From positions 1 to 30,348 of IMG/VR virus record IMGVR_UViG_3300027906_000087: 30,348 nucleotides of DNA, one strand, 5' to 3'. This stretch comes from a virus. Made by a program: the position numbers and the translations under genes. This document shows, one piece after another, positions 28,317-30,348 of the stretch (within the stretch, counting starts at the first letter, position 1; every line of letters starts with the position of its first letter). Below the pieces are notes generated by a model, which saw nothing but the letters and a program-made list of their open reading frames with translations, was not told the origin of the DNA and made no database searches.

Positions 28317-28532
28317 ATGACTTCATCTACACCTAGTATGAAACGTTACACAACCACAGAGTATGGTAAGCAAAACATCTTTGCTGCTGAACCAGAAATG
28401 AGAATGGTTGAAGACTATCAAGGATACTGGGAGAATGCAGAGCAACTTAATGGTCGCATGGCCATGATCGGTTTCTTTGCTGCCGTTCACAACTACATCT
28501 TATTTGGTGCAGTTATCCCAGGCATATTCTAG
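28317..28532 (+). CDS. hli: High-light-inducible protein (Hli)
   Basis: 71 aa from the ATG at 28317 (MTSSTPSMKRYTTTEYGKQN); an in-frame upstream ATG inside the promoter is rejected. The chlorophyll-binding helix is AEQLNGRMAMIGFFAAVHNY, with the ExxNxRxAMxG motif (here Q-L-N-G-R-M-A-M-I-G), followed by the typical phage ending GAVIPGIF. Hli proteins are one-helix relatives of plant LHC proteins that protect photosystems and dissipate energy under high light. First of three tandem hli genes. Confidence 0.95.
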   Translation: MTSSTPSMKRYTTTEYGKQNIFAAEPEMRMVEDYQGYWENAEQLNGRMAMIGFFAAVHNYILFGAVIPGIF

Positions 28533-28613
28533 AGACAGTCAAGGTCTCTTACACTTCTAGCAATGCTAGACACTTTCTAACCCTAAACACAATCTAACGA
28601 AAGGAATAAAACA

Positions 28614-28721
28614 ATGACACCAGAAGCAGAAAAGTTTAATGGCTGGATGGCCATGATCGGAATAGTAGCAGCACTAGGTGCCTACTCATTCACAGGACAA
28701 ATCATTCCAGGTATATTCTAA
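28614..28721 (+). CDS. hli: Short Hli protein, 35 aa
   Basis: MTPEAEKFNGWMAMIGIVAA followed by LGAYSFTGQIIPGIF. It keeps the E-x-F-N-G-x-x-A-M-I-G core and PGIF end, but Arg of NGR is Trp here, so the chlorophyll ligand pair is altered. GAAAGGAA precedes the ATG. It is a minimal helix with almost no N-terminal extension. Its stop overlaps the third hli start (TAATGG). Confidence 0.85.
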   Translation: MTPEAEKFNGWMAMIGIVAALGAYSFTGQIIPGIF

Positions 28722-28828
28722 TGGAAAATACTAACATAGCAATTTGGAATAGAGCAAACGGTAGGTTTGCAATGATGGCCTTCTGGGTTATCATAGCTGC
28801 TTACACTAAGTTCCAATACTTTACATAA
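28721..28828 (+). CDS. hli: Short Hli-like protein, 35 aa
   Basis: MENTNIAIWNRANGRFAMMA followed by FWVIIAAYTKFQYFT. The N-R-A-N-G-R-F-A-M-M-A core is Hli-like, with NGR intact, but the usual Glu (A/E-x-x-N-G-R) is replaced by Arg and the PGIF end is absent. Starts on the last base of the previous stop, so it is co-translated with it. A late promoter core begins 3 nt after its stop. Confidence 0.75.
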   Translation: MENTNIAIWNRANGRFAMMAFWVIIAAYTKFQYFT

Positions 28829-28831
28829 CTT

Positions 28832-28839
28832 TATAAATA
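28832..28839 (+). promoter_or_regulatory. T4-type late promoter motif
   Basis: TATAAATA, 24 nt upstream of the 65-aa gene, whose ATG also has AAAGGAA upstream. Confidence 0.6.
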
Positions 28840-28863
28840 ATATTTTAAAAGGAACACAATCCA

Positions 28864-29061
28864 ATGAGCGACTTAGTAGCCGCCCAAGATACAATTTCAC
28901 CACTAGTAGCAGTCCTCTGGGTTTTTTATCCCATGGCTGCTTTAGTGTTGATAGAATTATTTTTAAGAGCAATTAATAATGATGACGATGACGACACCAA
29001 TGGTGGCAAAGGTATGAGAGTACAACAAATGCAACCAGTCCCTGTGCCATCAGGAGCTTGA
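28864..29061 (+). CDS. Small single-pass membrane protein with poly-Asp
   Basis: 65 aa. A hydrophobic helix at about residues 12-33 (SPLVAVLWVFYPMAALVLIE) is followed by an Asp run (NNDDDDDTNGG) and a Pro/Gln-rich tail. Its size, next to the hli genes, recalls small photosystem subunits, but I cannot name it. The stop overlaps the next TTGACA box. Confidence 0.6.
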   Translation: MSDLVAAQDTISPLVAVLWVFYPMAALVLIELFLRAINNDDDDDTNGGKGMRVQQMQPVPVPSGA

Positions 29062-29086
29062 CAAATTTACAAAAGGTATATATACT
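29058..29086 (+). promoter_or_regulatory. sigma70-type promoter
   Basis: TTGACA (29058-29063), 17-nt spacer, TATACT (29081-29086). The first ATG is 23 nt downstream. Confidence 0.7.
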
Positions 29087-29108
29087 TATAGTATTATTAC
29101 CTAGTAGA

Positions 29109-29189
29109 ATGCCACAACTTATTTTCTTCAGTCTAATCGGAGCATACGTTTACTTCAATGGAACCATCAGCACTATCGTTTTTCAATAA
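29109..29189 (+). CDS. 26-aa hydrophobic peptide
   Basis: MPQLIFFSLIGAYVYFNGTI plus STIVFQ: a single short membrane helix, similar in size to small photosystem subunits. It has its own promoter. No Shine-Dalgarno of note. Partly overlapped in another frame by the next ORF. Confidence 0.45.
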   Translation: MPQLIFFSLIGAYVYFNGTISTIVFQ

Positions 29190-29286
29190 TATTCTGATCT
29201 CTACACCTGCATCAGCACATGGCCTGTTAGAGTTTGGGTTCTTTGTTGCTGTAGGAATTACTGCTGGATCTCTTGGAATAATATAG
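29158..29286 (+). CDS. 42-aa small membrane protein
   Basis: MEPSALSFFNNILISTPASA then HGLLEFGFFVAVGITAGSLGII. A hydrophobic C-terminal helix preceded by a TPASA stretch that resembles a signal-peptidase site. The start overlaps the previous ORF by 32 nt in another frame. Both are plausible; only one may be real. Confidence 0.45.
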   Translation: MEPSALSFFNNILISTPASAHGLLEFGFFVAVGITAGSLGII

Positions 29287-29313
29287 GAAAATCAAAAACT
29301 GAATACTAAAAAA

Positions 29314-29341
29314 CCCCGAAAATTTTTCGGGGTATTTTTTT
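29314..29341. terminator. Bidirectional terminator
   Basis: CCCCGAAAAATTTTTCGGGG self-complementary stem, flanked by A-rich sequence on the left and TATTTTTTT on the right, so it can stop transcripts from both sides. It divides plus-strand genes from the minus-strand baseplate genes. Confidence 0.85.
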
Positions 29342-29360
29342 GGCCAAAAAGTCGATCAAA

Positions 29361-29990
29361 TTATCCTACGGATTTAAGTCTCTTGTTAATATATGAAGTA
29401 GACTTTTGGTATATATTATTCTGTCTGAAGTCATCAATAAATGATCCAATAAAGTTTGGTTTTAATAGATAGATTTCTCTCTTCTTTTCGTTCTCTCTAA
29501 AGAAGTGTTCTGCTACTGGTACAGCATTCACAAAAGAACTTCCAATTTTATCTTGTACTGATCCGTTTATGTTTAGTTTATGTGTAGCATTGTAGAATGT
29601 TTCATCAACAATAGTTCCTGCTTTATACTGTGCTATTTCTATTGTTTCGTAGTGATGTATTTCAGTGAACGGATCTGTATATTCCGTTGCAAGTGTATGA
29701 TATAACTGAGTGCTATCCATAGGCCAATCATACTGTGCGTTGATCATATTATTTGTAATAAGAATGATCCAATCATAATGTACATTGTCGTATGCTTTTA
29801 ATGCTAGACTGTCAGGTCTTTCTCCGTCTTCTATAGCATACTTCTGAAAGAATACTGCGAAAGAAAATACATCTTCATTCACTTTATATCTTCTAAAGAA
29901 GTTCTTTGCTATTGTAACTTCAGAAGAAGAGAATGGATACTTTATAGGTTTCTCATCGTATCCTATGTCTGGTAGATTAGAGAAGTACAT
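29361..29990 (-). CDS. 53: gp53-like baseplate wedge protein
   Basis: 209 aa. MYFSNLPDIGYDEKPIKYPF, then YDNVHYDWIILITNNMINAQYDWPMD, fits T4 gp53, a wedge subunit that begins with a hydrophobic/aromatic LysM-like segment and has a 'DWIILLTNNIINPxxDWPL' hallmark. C-terminus basic. It joins wedges around the central hub of the baseplate. One-base stop/start contact with the neighbouring gp48-like gene. Confidence 0.85.
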   Translation of the reverse strand: MYFSNLPDIGYDEKPIKYPFSSSEVTIAKNFFRRYKVNEDVFSFAVFFQKYAIEDGERPDSLALKAYDNVHYDWIILITNNMINAQYDWPMDSTQLYHTLATEYTDPFTEIHHYETIEIAQYKAGTIVDETFYNATHKLNINGSVQDKIGSSFVNAVPVAEHFFRENEKKREIYLLKPNFIGSFIDDFRQNNIYQKSTSYINKRLKSVG

Positions 29991-30348
29991 TAGTAACGAT
30001 CAGCCTCTTCTTTGTAGATAAGTTTTGTTTCTTGGAAATTTAATGTTAGTTCTGTGGCCACTGGAGTTCCATCCCAGTAGGTAGCATACTGTCCATCAGG
30101 AGTATAATTTACATCTACTTGAGTCAGAGCACACATTTTAAATTGTGGTAATTTTGTGTTCTCTGATCCTCCTTTCATGAATGATACTCGAACAAGGTCG
30201 GGAACACTTATGTATCCATTAGTGACACCATTACCTCTCGACCATTGAAATACTTCACTTACTTGAGTACCAGGTAACATATTCCTTTTGAATAGTTTGG
30301 TTATTTGTGAAATTATTTCTGCTTCTGTGGCTGATCGAGGAACTAATT
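29990..30348 (-). CDS. 48: gp48-like baseplate protein, C-terminal part
   Basis: On the minus strand the frame is open to the window's right edge, so only the last 119 residues or so are seen; the ATG at 30280 is internal. The frame reads PRSATEAEIISQITKLFKRN, then the end LTQVDVNYTPDGQYATYWDG and VATELTLNFQETKLIYKEE. This is the C-terminal pattern of T4-like gp48 tail-tube cap proteins (F-K ... VxYxPxGxYATYxDGxPVxTxLxLxFxET). gp48 sits on the central baseplate and starts tube growth. A gp54-type protein is less likely. Confidence 0.7.
   Translation of the reverse strand, partial: LVPRSATEAEIISQITKLFKRNMLPGTQVSEVFQWSRGNGVTNGYISVPDLVRVSFMKGGSENTKLPQFKMCALTQVDVNYTPDGQYATYWDGTPVATELTLNFQETKLIYKEEADRY

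Noticed and set aside
29314-29333. Palindrome considered as a CRISPR-like or recombination repeat
   Set aside because: It occurs once and has A-runs and T-runs on both sides, fitting a bidirectional terminator. No CRISPR array is seen anywhere in the window.

Overview
This window looks like part of the genome of a T4-like cyanophage (contractile-tailed myovirus) infecting marine Prochlorococcus or Synechococcus. The T4-type core genes are gp32 (ssDNA-binding), gp33 (late transcription), gp53 and the C-terminal end of a gp48-like protein (baseplate). The cyanophage auxiliary genes are psbA (D1), petF (ferredoxin), three hli genes, pebS, pcyA, purN, purC, thyX, phoH and a glutaredoxin. The DNA is visibly AT-rich and gene-dense, with many 1-20 nt stop/start overlaps. 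Upstream regions carry T4-type late promoter motifs (TATAAATA or ATAAATA) and sigma70-type promoters.

Layout. 1-12.7 kb: a partial integral membrane protein, two 2OG-Fe(II) oxygenase-like proteins and two fibre-like proteins (the 1517-aa one ends in an S74 intramolecular chaperone), then small membrane or secreted proteins. The last three of these, on the minus strand, look like signal-peptide proteins. 12.8-14.6 kb: ferredoxin, a small acidic protein and a 409-aa ParB-like protein behind a consensus promoter. 14.6-14.95 kb: an RNA cluster that reads as a circularly permuted, two-piece tmRNA with a tRNA-Asn(GUU) in its intervening segment. 15.0-16.5 kb: psbA and a small gene, each followed by a strong terminator. 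16.5-20.9 kb: a run of overlapping small genes around purN-purC-glutaredoxin. 20.9-21.25 kb: a cassette of promoter, glutamine-riboswitch-like RNA, 49-aa peptide gene and terminator. 21.3-25.2 kb: thyX, phoH, a PD-(D/E)XK exonuclease, gp33, a DUF1825 protein and small genes. 25.2-27.9 kb: a terminator overlapped by a promoter, a long structured leader, then gp32-pebS-pcyA and a small membrane protein. 28-29.3 kb: promoter, three hli genes and tiny membrane proteins. 29.3-30.3 kb: a bidirectional terminator and minus-strand baseplate genes.

How they fit together. The auxiliary genes should keep the infected cell photosynthesising and feed DNA synthesis. D1 and Hli proteins support photosystem II and light protection. 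Ferredoxin could pass electrons to the bilin reductases PebS and PcyA. PurN and PurC (purines) and ThyX (dTMP) supply nucleotides. A phage tmRNA with a host-like tag could rescue stalled ribosomes, and the glutamine-sensing RNA could link a small peptide to nitrogen status. The most unusual features are the permuted tmRNA with an embedded tRNA, the riboswitch-peptide cassette, the tandem pebS-pcyA pair behind gp32, and the terminator/promoter/structured leader ahead of gp32. All family calls are by eye from motifs; no database search was run.
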